The position numbers were made by a program, and so were the translations under genes. A model generated the notes under the pieces. It was not told the origin of the DNA, ran no database searches, and saw only the letters and a program-made list of their open reading frames with translations. A DNA stretch of 64,000 nucleotides from Niallia endozanthoxylica (GTDB lineage: Bacteria > Bacillota > Bacilli > Bacillales > Cytobacillaceae), in assembly GCF_008710145.1 (NCBI RefSeq), contig NZ_VYKL01000030.1, positions 1-64,000 on the forward strand. Reading direction: 5' to 3'. Shown here piece after piece: positions 53,526 through 64,000 of the stretch (position 1 is the stretch's first letter; each line of letters starts with the position of its first letter).

Positions 53526-54284
53526 TTATTCGTTTTTAGGTAATTGAATGGCGGGGGTGCTGTTACCATTACCATTGTAGAATTGAGGAACATCCCCTCT
53601 GAATACGCCCATGCCAATTGGAATATTACGCTTTACAACTGTGATATCGGAGGAAAAAGGAACAATAATCTCAATATTGACTTGAACTTCAATATAAATT
53701 TCAATAATACCGCCATTGATTCCAAATTCTTCAATTTTGGTTTTGACATCTGATGTTACGTCTCCAATAGCATAAAATTCAACCGGTATATCTGGACCTA
53801 AGTTACCTAGTAAGGCATTGTCAGTTGCCCGTCCTAGTGGAATTGAGAAATTGATTCCTTTCGCTTCCTTTGGTTTTTTCTTATCAATTTCAACATCTGT
53901 AAGGGAATGAAGAACATCTGTATTTCCTTCTTCTGCTTCCTTTATATTTTCATGAATCAGACTGACGATTTCTGTTTGTTTACGGATAATTTTTTCAGTA
54001 TCTAATTGAATATTATTGGAACCATCTGTATTGGGAATCGTTCGAAAAAGATCTTCGGATTCTGCTTCTTCAAACTGCTTATCTACAGCATTATTAATGA
54101 CTAATGTGGCAATATTTCTTGATTCTGATTTAGCATAGCTCATCAGTGTCGGCTCTAATTCTTTTTCAATTACCCATAGACAGATTAGGGTTGAACAGAT
54201 AAAAAACACTAGCGTCAACAATAATACGTATCGAACCGGCAGCGGTCCTCGTTTCTGTAAACGTCTGCGAAAAAGCTTCGCCAA
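53526..54284 (-). CDS. yunB: Sporulation protein YunB
   Basis: A 252-residue protein with one N-terminal membrane helix (about residues 20-42) and an extracytoplasmic domain typical of YunB. It shares with GerM/SpoIIR-like mother-cell proteins the KSESRNIATLVINNAV segment. In B. subtilis yunB is sigma-E controlled and needed for proper spore formation. The TTG start lies behind AGGGGGG. An IS element lies immediately upstream, so its promoter region may be altered. Confidence 0.9.
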   Translation of the reverse strand: MAKLFRRRLQKRGPLPVRYVLLLTLVFFICSTLICLWVIEKELEPTLMSYAKSESRNIATLVINNAVDKQFEEAESEDLFRTIPNTDGSNNIQLDTEKIIRKQTEIVSLIHENIKEAEEGNTDVLHSLTDVEIDKKKPKEAKGINFSIPLGRATDNALLGNLGPDIPVEFYAIGDVTSDVKTKIEEFGINGGIIEIYIEVQVNIEIIVPFSSDITVVKRNIPIGMGVFRGDVPQFYNGNGNSTPAIQLPKNE

Positions 54285-54376
54285 GACACTTCCCCCCTCT
54301 ATATGCTATATGTATGCAGTAGAAGAGAGACTAACGCTAAATTTATCGTAAAAACAATAAAATTCTTTACCTGCTT

Positions 54377-54772
54377 TTAGCCTTGTTCTTGTATGTATTT
54401 TTGAATCGTTTCTCTACTAACGTTTCCAATGGAACAAGCGAAATATCCGTCACTCCAAAAAGTTCGTTTTTTCCAAAAATGCTTAGAAAGATACGTTTCA
54501 TGTTGTTTCCAAATGTGAAAGGTAGTCATTTGCTTTAGTAGCCTTACAATCTCAGGTATACTCATCTTAGGTTCATACTGAATAAGTAAATGAATAGGTT
54601 CCTTATCTACTTCCATTTCGACGATTCTAATATGATATCTATTAGCTATATCGTGCATGAGTTGTTTCACATCATTTCCAAGTTGAATCAACAACTTCTT
54701 GCGATATTTACACACGAATATCAAGTGGCACATAAGTAAAAACTTGGAATGGTTTTTTGTATGGTAATCCAT
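54377..54772 (-). CDS. tnpA: Y1-type transposase TnpA, HUH motif substituted
   Basis: A 131-residue IS200/IS605 transposase. The fold markers MCHLIFVCKYRKK and the catalytic Tyr126 (QKYIQEQ) are present. The HUH metal site normally reads D-H-U-H-L-L; here it is E58-P59-I60-H61-L-L, so the first His is Pro. This would be expected to impair Mg2+ binding and cleavage. The 5' end overlaps the iscB 3' end by 52 bases in another frame. Confidence 0.88.
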   Translation of the reverse strand: MDYHTKNHSKFLLMCHLIFVCKYRKKLLIQLGNDVKQLMHDIANRYHIRIVEMEVDKEPIHLLIQYEPKMSIPEIVRLLKQMTTFHIWKQHETYLSKHFWKKRTFWSDGYFACSIGNVSRETIQKYIQEQG

Positions 54773-55980
54773 GATGTTCTAGCACTCACTCTCTGCATCT
54801 TAGAGAATTTTGGAATCGGCTTTAAAGGAACTTTGTTTCCTTCTATATCCATCAAGATAGCGTAGCCACTACTCATTCTTCCTTTGATGAAATATTTTTC
54901 CCCTTTGTATTGAACCTTATCGAATTTACGAAAACCAAAGAGTTTTCTCATTGGTATCTTTTGTTCACTACGAACTCCTTTGGTTTGTTGATAATCACCA
55001 TCAGATACACATTTCTTAAATAAGATGTTGTTTGATTTAAAAGTAGGAGTTACTCCTTTTGTTGCAACCGCAACAGCATCAAAGTAGTGTTCTTTTGGTA
55101 ATCTCGTAAGTTGACGGTGTTCCTTCGTAATAAACCCAAAGGTTTCTTCCGCATTTGTTTGCCTTAATAGTTGAATGCGAATACTATTCATTTGTGTAGC
55201 GTGATTGAGTTGCCCTTTTTTCTTCCCTCTCTTTTTAAGCTCAATCTTCCCATGATGAAGGGCATCATGACACGTTTTACAAAGAGTAAGAAGATTGGAT
55301 TCTTCGTCTGAACCACCCATACTTCTAAAAATAATATGATGCACTTCTAATCGTTTGTCTTTTGATTTTCCTTTACAATGTTGGCAACGATAGGCATCTC
55401 TTGTTAAGACATATGCTTTCGTATTGGCATAACCGTAGTTCAATCCTTTTTGATAGAGCCATTTGTTTGTTAATACCGCTGGATTTTTTAACACATGTGG
55501 ATCAAAAGTAGCCGTCTCTACGATTTGTCGCGTGATTGGAAGAATCGTAGAGACGAACTTCATTTCTTTCAGATGGGCATTGATTTTGCTAGTCATCGTT
55601 GGTGAAAAGCGGTTTTTTTTGATTGAGTTTTTTCGATTGAGCCATCTTGCTTTTCGATAACGAGTTTTGCGATTTCGTCTATTCCTTCTATATTTCGAGC
55701 GCTGCTTCATTTTGTCAGTAATATCATTGCGAATTTCGATTTGAGATAGATACAACACATTTCCCTTTTCGTCAGCAACAGCAGAGCCTACTTTTGCACT
55801 CCCTGTATCTACTCCATGAGTTAAAGTCTGTACATATTCTGTATCTGTTTTGTATCGTAATTGAATGGTAAAAGGTGTTCTTCGCTTCACTTTTGCTTTT
55901 CCTTGTTTCAAAAGCAATCTCGCAATTGCCGAAGAACAGGGCATCAAGGGCCTTCTGTCTTGAGTTAAAACATATACCAT
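54721..55980 (-). CDS. iscB: RNA-guided nuclease IscB
   Basis: A 419-residue IscB, ancestor-type relative of Cas9. In order: PLMP domain (residues 1-50, RPLMPCS at 10), RuvC-I with D58 (HGVDTG), Arg-rich bridge helix (about 92-118), RuvC-II with E155 (IVETATFD), HNH domain (C199, C202, H214, H215, N229, C234, C237), RuvC-III with H298 and D301 (HYFDAVAVA), and a C-terminal target-interaction domain. All catalytic residues are present, so the nuclease looks active. The ATG behind AAAGGA is used; the frame extends 29 codons upstream into the RNA region. Confidence 0.92.
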   Translation of the reverse strand: MVYVLTQDRRPLMPCSSAIARLLLKQGKAKVKRRTPFTIQLRYKTDTEYVQTLTHGVDTGSAKVGSAVADEKGNVLYLSQIEIRNDITDKMKQRSKYRRNRRNRKTRYRKARWLNRKNSIKKNRFSPTMTSKINAHLKEMKFVSTILPITRQIVETATFDPHVLKNPAVLTNKWLYQKGLNYGYANTKAYVLTRDAYRCQHCKGKSKDKRLEVHHIIFRSMGGSDEESNLLTLCKTCHDALHHGKIELKKRGKKKGQLNHATQMNSIRIQLLRQTNAEETFGFITKEHRQLTRLPKEHYFDAVAVATKGVTPTFKSNNILFKKCVSDGDYQQTKGVRSEQKIPMRKLFGFRKFDKVQYKGEKYFIKGRMSSGYAILMDIEGNKVPLKPIPKFSKMQRVSARTSWITIQKTIPSFYLCAT

Positions 55981-56069
55981 GTAAAACATCCTTTCGGATA
56001 AAATCTCTGCCCGAAAGCAGGTGATGCGTATCCTTGTACTATGACCATATAAGGAATCCGACCTCACCT

Positions 56070-56283
56070 CGACAATGATACATCAGCTTTTTACACTTGC
56101 ATCACCGAGGTTTACCTCGCCTCTACTTAAATGCAAGCGACAGAGCAACGGTCTGGTGCGTCAACCGAAGGTGTCATGACCGATCTATCGTAGTTAGGAT
56201 TTCTCCTATCTCAGTCTGGTAAACTTACCCTTGAAGGGACAATCCTAAAACCATGTCGCTTCTTTTTCAAAAGCCACGGTGCC
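56070..56283 (-). ncRNA. IscB omega RNA (HEARO RNA)
   Basis: Structured region between the element left end and iscB. On the minus strand it opens with a CCACG...CGTGG hairpin enclosing GCC/GGC, then AGACTGAGA, TCGGTCATGACACC, TTGACGCACC (a block also in characterised IscB omega RNAs) and a 3' stem CTTGCAT/ATGCAAG enclosing GAGG/CCTC. In IscB systems the guide is the sequence just 5' of this scaffold, here the 3' end of the HD-GYP gene. Boundaries are approximate. Confidence 0.82.
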
Positions 56284-56284
56284 T

Positions 56285-57385
56285 TTAGGCTCGTGGTAGT
56301 TCACATATAGTATCGCAGTCTGTTATCACCACTGAAAGCTTTTCCGCTAAATTGATTTCATACGGCTCCACAGGATGGTCATCTTCTTCCAAAATTCTTA
56401 TAACCGGACGGTCATTCAACGATTTATTTTGTTTAACGACAACTCCTTTTCTTCCATCATTTAAGGAAACCGTGATTCCCACTGGATAAATGGCTACTGA
56501 ATTTTGAAAAGCTTTCACAATCTCAGCTTGAAAGTGACGACCTGTTCCAGCATACAACATTTCCAATCCTTCATGAGGAAGCATTGCATTCCGGTAGACT
56601 CGATGAGAGGTCACCGCATCAAACACATCTGCCACTGCAACAATTCTCGCGTAATCGTGAATTTCATCACCTCGAAGTCCTCTTGGGTAGCCGGAGCCAT
56701 CCAGCCGCTCATGATGCTGAAAGGCGCAATGAGAGACGAGCAGCGGAACTGCATGCGTGCCCCGAAGCAATTCAAAGCCTTCAGATGAATGTTTTTTTAC
56801 AATCGCAAATTCTTCATCTGTCAGCCTTCCAGGTTTCATCAGAATTTCCTTCGGCACTGCAATCTTGCCAATATCATGCAAAAGAGCACCAAGGCCGATT
56901 GTTTCTAATTTAGCAGTTGGCAACTTAAGCTCCATCCCGAGCGCCAAAGAATACAGTGTCACATTTAATGAATGAGTAAAAATATAGGTATCGTGTACAC
57001 ATACATCCGAGAGAATAGACAACAATTCTGAACTGTTATTTAACTCGCTCATAATATGCTTAATAACTGTTTGATATTCTTTAATAGATTTTTCCATAAT
57101 GAACGATTTAGATTCAAGCGGCTCTGAATAAATTTTTTTAAAAGTAGTGGCAATAGTAGCTAATGCTTCCCTTTTTAACGGATCTGATATAGGTTCCCTA
57201 AAAACAATATCTTCCGTATTCTTATCTTCTATATAAATATAAGTAATCCCCATCTCTATTAACCGCTTTAACATACGTTGCTCAAGAACAACACCTTTAT
57301 TTATTAAGATTCGGCCACTTTCATTATAAATAGCCTTTCCGAGCTTTGTATTTATCTCTACTGATGAAGTCTTTACTAATCTCAT
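56285..57385 (-). CDS. HD-GYP domain phosphodiesterase-like protein
   Basis: A 366-residue protein: an N-terminal domain (about 1-110) followed by an HD-GYP domain with HSLNVTLYSLALG, LLHDIGKIAVP, HHERLDGSGYPRGL and VADVFDAVTSHR. HD and GYP residues are intact, so cyclic di-GMP (or related dinucleotide) hydrolysis is likely. The ATG has AGGTG eight bases upstream. The last four codons (LPRA) are encoded by the inserted IS element, so the original C-terminus has been replaced. Not part of the B. subtilis yun cluster. Confidence 0.9.
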   Translation of the reverse strand: MRLVKTSSVEINTKLGKAIYNESGRILINKGVVLEQRMLKRLIEMGITYIYIEDKNTEDIVFREPISDPLKREALATIATTFKKIYSEPLESKSFIMEKSIKEYQTVIKHIMSELNNSSELLSILSDVCVHDTYIFTHSLNVTLYSLALGMELKLPTAKLETIGLGALLHDIGKIAVPKEILMKPGRLTDEEFAIVKKHSSEGFELLRGTHAVPLLVSHCAFQHHERLDGSGYPRGLRGDEIHDYARIVAVADVFDAVTSHRVYRNAMLPHEGLEMLYAGTGRHFQAEIVKAFQNSVAIYPVGITVSLNDGRKGVVVKQNKSLNDRPVIRILEEDDHPVEPYEINLAEKLSVVITDCDTICELPRA

Positions 57386-57530
57386 ACAATAAGCACCTAC
57401 AGATTCTTTTTTTACTATCAGAGCAATAGATAATATTACATACACGTCCAACATAACCTGAAAAATTCTATTATTACAAGATACAATAGTCCCTATTCCC
57501 TAAACAACATTCCAAATATATTAATTAAAA

Positions 57531-57555
57531 AAAGGGCAGTCGCGATGACTCCCCT
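57531..57555 (-). terminator. Terminator after yunC
   Basis: GGGAGTC/GACTGCCC-type stem followed by T7 on the minus strand. Confidence 0.75.
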
Positions 57556-57559
57556 CCTT

Positions 57560-57862
57560 CTATAACATTTTAAGCATAGCTTCTTTTCCAATCATCCCTT
57601 TATGAATTCCCATTGATTCTGCTTCATGGGTAACCGATTCAAGGGGTGCTTCCAGAAGCTGTTCAATTGTTTTGACACCAACTGCTCTGCCGGCGATGAC
57701 CTTTCTATCTTTCAACTTTTCATTCAGCAATGCGACGTCAAGCGCCCCGCACATAATATATCCTTTATCACTTGTCACAACAAGCAGGTTGGTTTTGGGT
57801 AAAATGACAGAGATACTTAAAAAGGTATGTCCACTAATTTCAATTGGTGAAACATCAATCAT
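57560..57862 (-). CDS. yunC: DUF1805 protein YunC
   Basis: A 100-residue protein with the family core LPKTNLLVVTSDKGYIMCGALDV and VAGRAVGVKTIEQLL. The conserved Cys in MCGALD and surrounding Gly residues suggest a small-ligand site; function unknown. The second in-frame ATG is chosen because GGAAAGGAGC lies nine bases before it, while the first ATG touches that site. Downstream of yunD, with a hairpin that can mask its ribosome-binding site. Confidence 0.87.
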   Translation of the reverse strand: MIDVSPIEISGHTFLSISVILPKTNLLVVTSDKGYIMCGALDVALLNEKLKDRKVIAGRAVGVKTIEQLLEAPLESVTHEAESMGIHKGMIGKEAMLKML

Positions 57863-57871
57863 GAATAACAT

Positions 57872-57913
57872 GCTCCTTTCCTTTTTCTACTACACAATAT
57901 GTCGGAAAGGAGC
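57872..57913 (-). promoter_or_regulatory. Hairpin able to sequester the yunC ribosome-binding site
   Basis: GCTCCTTTCC (just after the yunD stop) is an exact complement of GGAAAGGAGC, the yunC Shine-Dalgarno region. The ten-base-pair stem has a 22-base loop. Confidence 0.6.
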
Positions 57914-57923
57914 AAAGCGTGTG

Positions 57924-59297
57924 TTAATTGACCGATTGTTTTTCTATCTCACCAATTCTCCACTCTAATAAGTGACGAAGGAATTCGGGTAAATAATACT
58001 GCTTATGCTTAGCTCGAAAAACAGATGGAAAAAATCGTCCAAATGTAAACATATCAGGAATCGCGAGCTTATAAATCCTAGCACTTTCAATTAATTGCCC
58101 ATGAATATAAAAATGATAATAATCCTTTTCCTTTTTTACATCAATGCCACTGTAGACTATTTTTCCCATCAGTTTGCCGCGAAAGCCTAGTCCAAATATT
58201 TGCAGGTCTTTCCACTTTTCATCCATTGTCTGAACAAGGACTTCCTTCAACTCAGCTCCCGACAGCTCTACGACTGCCGGGTTAATCGGATGAGGACATA
58301 ATTTCAATAAATCATATCTGGTCACTTGGCCGCTTGGTAAGCTTTCCAATATTAATCCTTCATTCATAAAAGCACAATCAGCATGGCACCAATCTTGAAT
58401 CGCTTGACAAAGCATGACAGCCAGGTCTTCTTTCGATATATCATCACAATCTAATGCGACGACAGAGGAAGATAGAATATCCTTCCCCATTTTGTACAAT
58501 TCATTCACTTTTTCTTCTTCATTTTCTGCCGGAGGCAAATCATTAGTATCATACAGCCACGCTTTTTTCTCGACGATTCGTCCTGAAGCACTGTCAACTG
58601 TCAATTGAATATGACCGATGTACATTCCATACTTGCCTGCACATGTAAGAAGTGTGTTACCCTCCATTTTCCCCTCATGAAGGATATGATGCGTATGTCC
58701 GCCAATAACTACTTCAATCTCCGGGAATTCTTGTCCAATTCGTTCATCATCATGAATACCCAAATGAGAAAGCAGAATCAGGATGTCTGCCTTTTCTTTT
58801 AAAAGACTGATTTGCTGCTTAAGAGAATCAAATGGATCATGTGTCTGCCAGCCTAACAGATCATAAAGATAGGCATAATTTGCCGTTAGCCCGGTAACAC
58901 CCAATTTGACGCCGTTTTTCGTTTCATAAATGGTATGATCCTTAAGCCATTGGGGACGCTGGCCATCTTTATAGACCAAATTAGCTAATAAAACATCAAA
59001 CTGCCGGTTCTCATATAATTGATCTAAATCATCATATGGAAACGTAATCCCCTCATTATTACCAATTGTTATCGCATGAAAGCCTGCTTCATTTAATAAT
59101 TCTATATTTCCCTTCCCTTTGGTAGCTTCTGTTAAGGGATGAGAGCGGTCAGCATGATCACCAATATCAAATAAAAAGAATTCCTCACCTGCATCCTGAT
59201 GCCATTTTCTTCGTTCTTCAAGAAACTGCTGCATACGCGGCCAATGCTCAAAATGACTATGTAAATCATTCGTATGATAAATATGGATAACTTCCAA
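57924..59297 (-). CDS. yunD: Metallophosphoesterase / 5'-nucleotidase-family YunD
   Basis: A 457-residue protein with an N-terminal calcineurin-like phosphoesterase domain (IYHTNDLHSHFEH, DIGDHAD, GNNEGI, LLSHLGIHDD, GGHTHHIL) and a C-terminal 5'-nucleotidase domain (about 300-457). No signal peptide, so a cytoplasmic nucleotidase is likely. TTG start behind GGGAAGGTG. First of yunD-yunC. Confidence 0.92.
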   Translation of the reverse strand: MEVIHIYHTNDLHSHFEHWPRMQQFLEERRKWHQDAGEEFFLFDIGDHADRSHPLTEATKGKGNIELLNEAGFHAITIGNNEGITFPYDDLDQLYENRQFDVLLANLVYKDGQRPQWLKDHTIYETKNGVKLGVTGLTANYAYLYDLLGWQTHDPFDSLKQQISLLKEKADILILLSHLGIHDDERIGQEFPEIEVVIGGHTHHILHEGKMEGNTLLTCAGKYGMYIGHIQLTVDSASGRIVEKKAWLYDTNDLPPAENEEEKVNELYKMGKDILSSSVVALDCDDISKEDLAVMLCQAIQDWCHADCAFMNEGLILESLPSGQVTRYDLLKLCPHPINPAVVELSGAELKEVLVQTMDEKWKDLQIFGLGFRGKLMGKIVYSGIDVKKEKDYYHFYIHGQLIESARIYKLAIPDMFTFGRFFPSVFRAKHKQYYLPEFLRHLLEWRIGEIEKQSVN

Positions 59298-59390
59298 ATT
59301 CCATCACCTTCCCTTCTCACTCTAAGTGACTGATAAAACTTTTTTCTTTTTCTTCATCATAGCAGAAAAGTCCCAAAATCTCTTTAACTT

Positions 59391-59496
59391 CATACTGAAG
59401 TTAAGCCTCCGGCGGATGCCTCGGATTTTTAAAGGTATTTTATCGAGCATGCTCGATAAAAATCCGGGCGCAAATTCGGCGAGCGAATTTGATTAA
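59391..59496. repeat. Structured dispersed repeat (TATCGAGC palindrome), copy 2
   Basis: Inverted copy of the repeat at 31290-31395, with the same three hairpins (CCTCCGGCGGATGCC, TATCGAGCATGCTCGATA, AAATTCG region). It touches the yunE stop and a CTTCA trace of the 97-bp repeat follows it on the left. Confidence 0.78.
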
Positions 59497-60311
59497 AGAC
59501 CACTGAAAATTAAACGAATTCCAACAATGATTAAAACAATTCTTAATAGGGTCACAATTGTTTTTCCCGGCAGTTTTTGATTGAGTAACGCACCGGCTTG
59601 TCCTCCAAACCAGGCACCCGGAATAAGGGCGAGCGCAAATAACCAATTGATGTTTCCCATAATAATATGGGTCACGGAACTGGTAATCGATGTTAAAAAT
59701 AATAAGAGCATTGAAGTGGCAACAGCAATATGGGGTGGAAAGAAGAATAACAGAATCATGGCTGGAACCATTAAAGAACCGCCGCCAATGCCTAAGAGAC
59801 CACCCAGGAAGCCAACGATGATCGAAATAGATATTGCCATCAGCGGACGATAGCCGTAGGATTGTTCATTCCCAGCTTCATCAATATAGGTTCGCCAAAT
59901 GCCCTTTTCAGATTTCCTTTTTAATGGCTTTAATTTATCCTTAAACATGAGGATAAACGACATAAATATCATAAAGATACCAAACCAAATTGAAAAAGCG
60001 TCAACATCTAACTGCTTATTTACCCAGGCCCCGAACATCCCTGCTGGACCGCTTCCAATAAAAAAAATCAGTCCGCTCTTATAATCAACCCTTTTCTGCT
60101 TATAATAAGCAATTGTCGAGGATAAACCGGTAAAAATAATCACTAAAAGCGAAGTACCTGCAGCAACTTGCGGCGACACTTCACCAATCAAGGCCGTAGA
60201 CCCTCCTAAAAACAATAAAGCAGGTACAATAACAATTCCCCCGCCAAGACCAACAAGACTTCCTATTGTCCCTGCTATAAATCCAAGCAGCACAAGGATT
60301 ATATACTCCAT
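59493..60311 (-). CDS. yunE: TauE/SafE-family sulfite/anion exporter-like YunE
   Basis: A 272-residue membrane protein with about eight helices and the duplicated signature LGFIAGTIGSLVGLGGGIVIVP / VGFLGGLLGIGGGSLMVP. Family members export sulfite, sulfoacetate or related anions; substrate here unknown. AAGGTG precedes the ATG. Orthologue by position of B. subtilis YunE. Confidence 0.9.
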   Translation of the reverse strand: MEYIILVLLGFIAGTIGSLVGLGGGIVIVPALLFLGGSTALIGEVSPQVAAGTSLLVIIFTGLSSTIAYYKQKRVDYKSGLIFFIGSGPAGMFGAWVNKQLDVDAFSIWFGIFMIFMSFILMFKDKLKPLKRKSEKGIWRTYIDEAGNEQSYGYRPLMAISISIIVGFLGGLLGIGGGSLMVPAMILLFFFPPHIAVATSMLLLFLTSITSSVTHIIMGNINWLFALALIPGAWFGGQAGALLNQKLPGKTIVTLLRIVLIIVGIRLIFSGL

Positions 60312-60433
60312 ACTTTCACACCTTCTATGCTTGACAGACCTTTTCTTCTGCCTTTTACTTTACGTTTTAAGAATAGCTAATTAAGGGATAAATGTAAAAT
60401 GCTGAATAAATGGGTTCATTCGGCTAAAAAAAC

Positions 60434-60467
60434 AAAACCGTCTTGCCTCTAAGGCAAAACGGTTTTG
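60434..60467 (-). terminator. Terminator of the suf operon
   Basis: CAAAACCGT-TTGCC and GGCAA-ACGGTTTTG type arms after sufB, followed by T7 on the minus strand. Confidence 0.9.
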
Positions 60468-60487
60468 CTTCTGTTTTGATACAACTA

Positions 60488-61885
60488 TTAACCGATAGAA
60501 CCTTCCATTTCGAACTTGATAAGACGGTTCATTTCTACTGCATATTCCATTGGCAGTTCTTTTGTAAATGGTTCAATGAAGCCCATTACAATCATTTCAG
60601 TTGCTTCCTGCTCTGAAACACCACGGCTCATTAGATAGAATAATTGTTCCTCTGAAACCTTTGATACTTTCGCTTCATGCTCGAGTGAAATATTATCATT
60701 TAAGATTTCATTATATGGAATTGTATCTGATGTTGATTGATTATCCATAATTAATGTATCACATTCAATGTTTGCACGAGCACCATCCGCTTTACGCCCA
60801 AAATGGACCTGTCCGCGGTACGTTACTTTACCGCCATGCTTAGAGATTGACTTAGATACAATCGTTGAAGATGTATTTGGTGCTAAATGAATCATTTTTG
60901 CACCCGCATCCTGATGCTGTCCTTTACCGGCAATTGCGATAGAAAGTGTCAGCCCGCGTGCACCTTCACCTTTCAAAATAACAGCTGGATATTTCATTGT
61001 TAATTTAGATCCGATATTACCGTCAATCCATTCCATCGTCGCGTTTGCTTCACACACCGCACGCTTTGTTACCAGGTTGAACACGTTGTTTGCCCAGTTT
61101 TGAATAGTGGTATAACGGCAATAAGCATCCTTTTTAATAATGATTTCAACAACCGCACTGTGAAGTGAATTGGTTGTGTAGACAGGAGCTGTACAGCCTT
61201 CTACATAATGTACAGATGCACCCTCATCAACAATAATTAACGTACGCTCGAATTGACCCATATTCTCTGAGTTAATACGGAAATACGCTTGCAGCGGTGT
61301 ATCAACCTTAACCCCTTTTGGTACATAGATGAAAGATCCACCAGACCATACAGCAGAGTTTAGCGCTGCAAATTTGTTATCTGTCGGAGGAATAACCTTT
61401 GCCCAGTGCTCACGGAAAATATCTTCATTTTCGCGTAAGGCTGAATCTGTATCTTTAAATACGATTCCTAGCGCTTCAAGATCTTCCTTCATATTATGAT
61501 AAACAACTTCTGATTCGTATTGAGCAGATACTCCAGCTAAATACTTTTGCTCTGCTTCCGGAATCCCAAGCTTATCAAAAGTCTGCTTAATCTCATCTGG
61601 AACCTCATCCCATGATTTTTCAGATTTTTCTGATGGTTTTACGTAATACGTAATTTCATCAAAGTCTAATGATTTTAAATCTCCACCCCACTGCGGCATT
61701 GGCTTACTGTAGAAGAGATCCAATGATTTCAAGCGGAAATCAAGCATCCACTGTGGCTCATTTTTCATTTTTGAAATTTCTTCAACAATTTCCTTCGTTA
61801 AGCCGCGCTTTGAACGGAATATGGAGACGTCTTTATCATGAAAGCCATATTTGTAATCACCAATTTCAGGTGCTTTTTTTGCCAT
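60488..61885 (-). CDS. sufB: Fe-S cluster assembly scaffold SufB
   Basis: A 465-residue SufB, the scaffold subunit of SufBC2D. The beta-helix core includes [10 protein letters not shown] and the C-terminal block [22 protein letters not shown] shared with SufD. It receives persulfide sulfur from SufU/SufS. AAAGGAGG precedes the ATG. Last gene of the operon, 81 bases after sufU. Confidence 0.97.
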   Translation of the reverse strand: MAKKAPEIGDYKYGFHDKDVSIFRSKRGLTKEIVEEISKMKNEPQWMLDFRLKSLDLFYSKPMPQWGGDLKSLDFDEITYYVKPSEKSEKSWDEVPDEIKQTFDKLGIPEAEQKYLAGVSAQYESEVVYHNMKEDLEALGIVFKDTDSALRENEDIFREHWAKVIPPTDNKFAALNSAVWSGGSFIYVPKGVKVDTPLQAYFRINSENMGQFERTLIIVDEGASVHYVEGCTAPVYTTNSLHSAVVEIIIKKDAYCRYTTIQNWANNVFNLVTKRAVCEANATMEWIDGNIGSKLTMKYPAVILKGEGARGLTLSIAIAGKGQHQDAGAKMIHLAPNTSSTIVSKSISKHGGKVTYRGQVHFGRKADGARANIECDTLIMDNQSTSDTIPYNEILNDNISLEHEAKVSKVSEEQLFYLMSRGVSEQEATEMIVMGFIEPFTKELPMEYAVEMNRLIKFEMEGSIG

Positions 61886-61966
61886 CGCCTTAGTCCTCCT
61901 TTATAAGGGAAGCTAAGCAGCTTCCACTTATTATTTTACTTTATCTATCCTTCAATGGACAGAATC

Positions 61967-64000
<2,034 letters not shown>

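Larger units (their letters stand above)
54335..56284 (-). mobile_element. IS200/IS605-superfamily element with iscB, omega RNA and tnpA
   Basis: On the minus strand the order is omega RNA (left end), iscB, tnpA. The left end abuts GTGA of the flanking HD-GYP gene (minus strand ATGTGA then ACTACCACGAGCC), matching the ATGA/GTGA target preference reported for HEARO elements. The right end lies in 54335-54376 and cannot be fixed. No terminal inverted repeats or target duplication are seen, as expected for this superfamily. Confidence 0.85.

Overview
The window is chromosomal DNA from a low-GC, endospore-forming member of the Bacillaceae. It carries a gerA-gerB-gerC germinant-receptor operon and the sporulation genes yutH, yutC, yunB, lytH and yuiC. 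Gene order from about 21 kb to the right end follows the Bacillus subtilis yugO-pgi-alaRT-kap-yui-yum-yut-thr/hom-lipA-lytH-yun-suf arrangement. No rRNA, tRNA, prophage or CRISPR array was seen.

Layout. 0-4 kb: edge of a 52-bp tandem repeat, then a heterodimeric ABC exporter. 4-8 kb: ger operon and shikimate kinase. 8.5-12.6 kb: proline catabolism (P5C dehydrogenase behind a sigma-54-like promoter, proline dehydrogenase) and a BrnQ transporter. 12.8-13.9 kb: a complete lysine riboswitch followed by only the C-terminal half of a LysP-type permease. 14-17 kb: a two-gene membrane glycosylation module. 17.5-21 kb: a FAD monooxygenase-ribD-ribA operon facing a YodB/CatR-like HxlR regulator; the divergent promoters share one palindromic -35 and a perfect operator covers one start site. 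21-33 kb: K+ channel, pgi, rocD, yugI, alaRT, sodC, kapB/kapD, pepA. 33-42 kb: yuiDCB, two NDH-2-like flavoproteins, YumC and several small Fe-S/thiol proteins. 42-45 kb: hom-[thrC remnant]-thrB, in which thrC is reduced to 33 codons. 45-52 kb: yutH-yutC, a SufR-like regulator, lipA. 52-60 kb: lytH and yunB-yunE, interrupted by an IS200/IS605-superfamily element carrying tnpA, an intact-looking iscB and an upstream omega (HEARO) RNA. 60-64 kb: sufB-sufU-sufS-sufD, with sufD running off the window.

Fe-S biogenesis recurs: SufBUSD, the A-type carrier YutM, the NifU-like YutI, lipoyl synthase and a regulator with a cysteine pattern like SufR.

The intergenic DNA is rich in small dispersed repeats. 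I see five copies of a GTGTCAGGCACC hairpin at gene ends, three copies of a mosaic GCGCC...GGCGC repeat, a MITE-like 97-bp repeat with a structured companion repeat, and three related elements of about 150-220 bp with strong hairpins. Two of those three begin after TTTAT and look like non-autonomous IS200/IS605 derivatives. The most unusual observations are the two truncated amino-acid genes (lysP, thrC), the IscB element with a substituted TnpA HUH motif, the structured TTTAT elements, and the quinone-sensor-like control of the ribA-ribD-monooxygenase operon. All homology statements are from reading the sequence and memory of the families; no database search was run.
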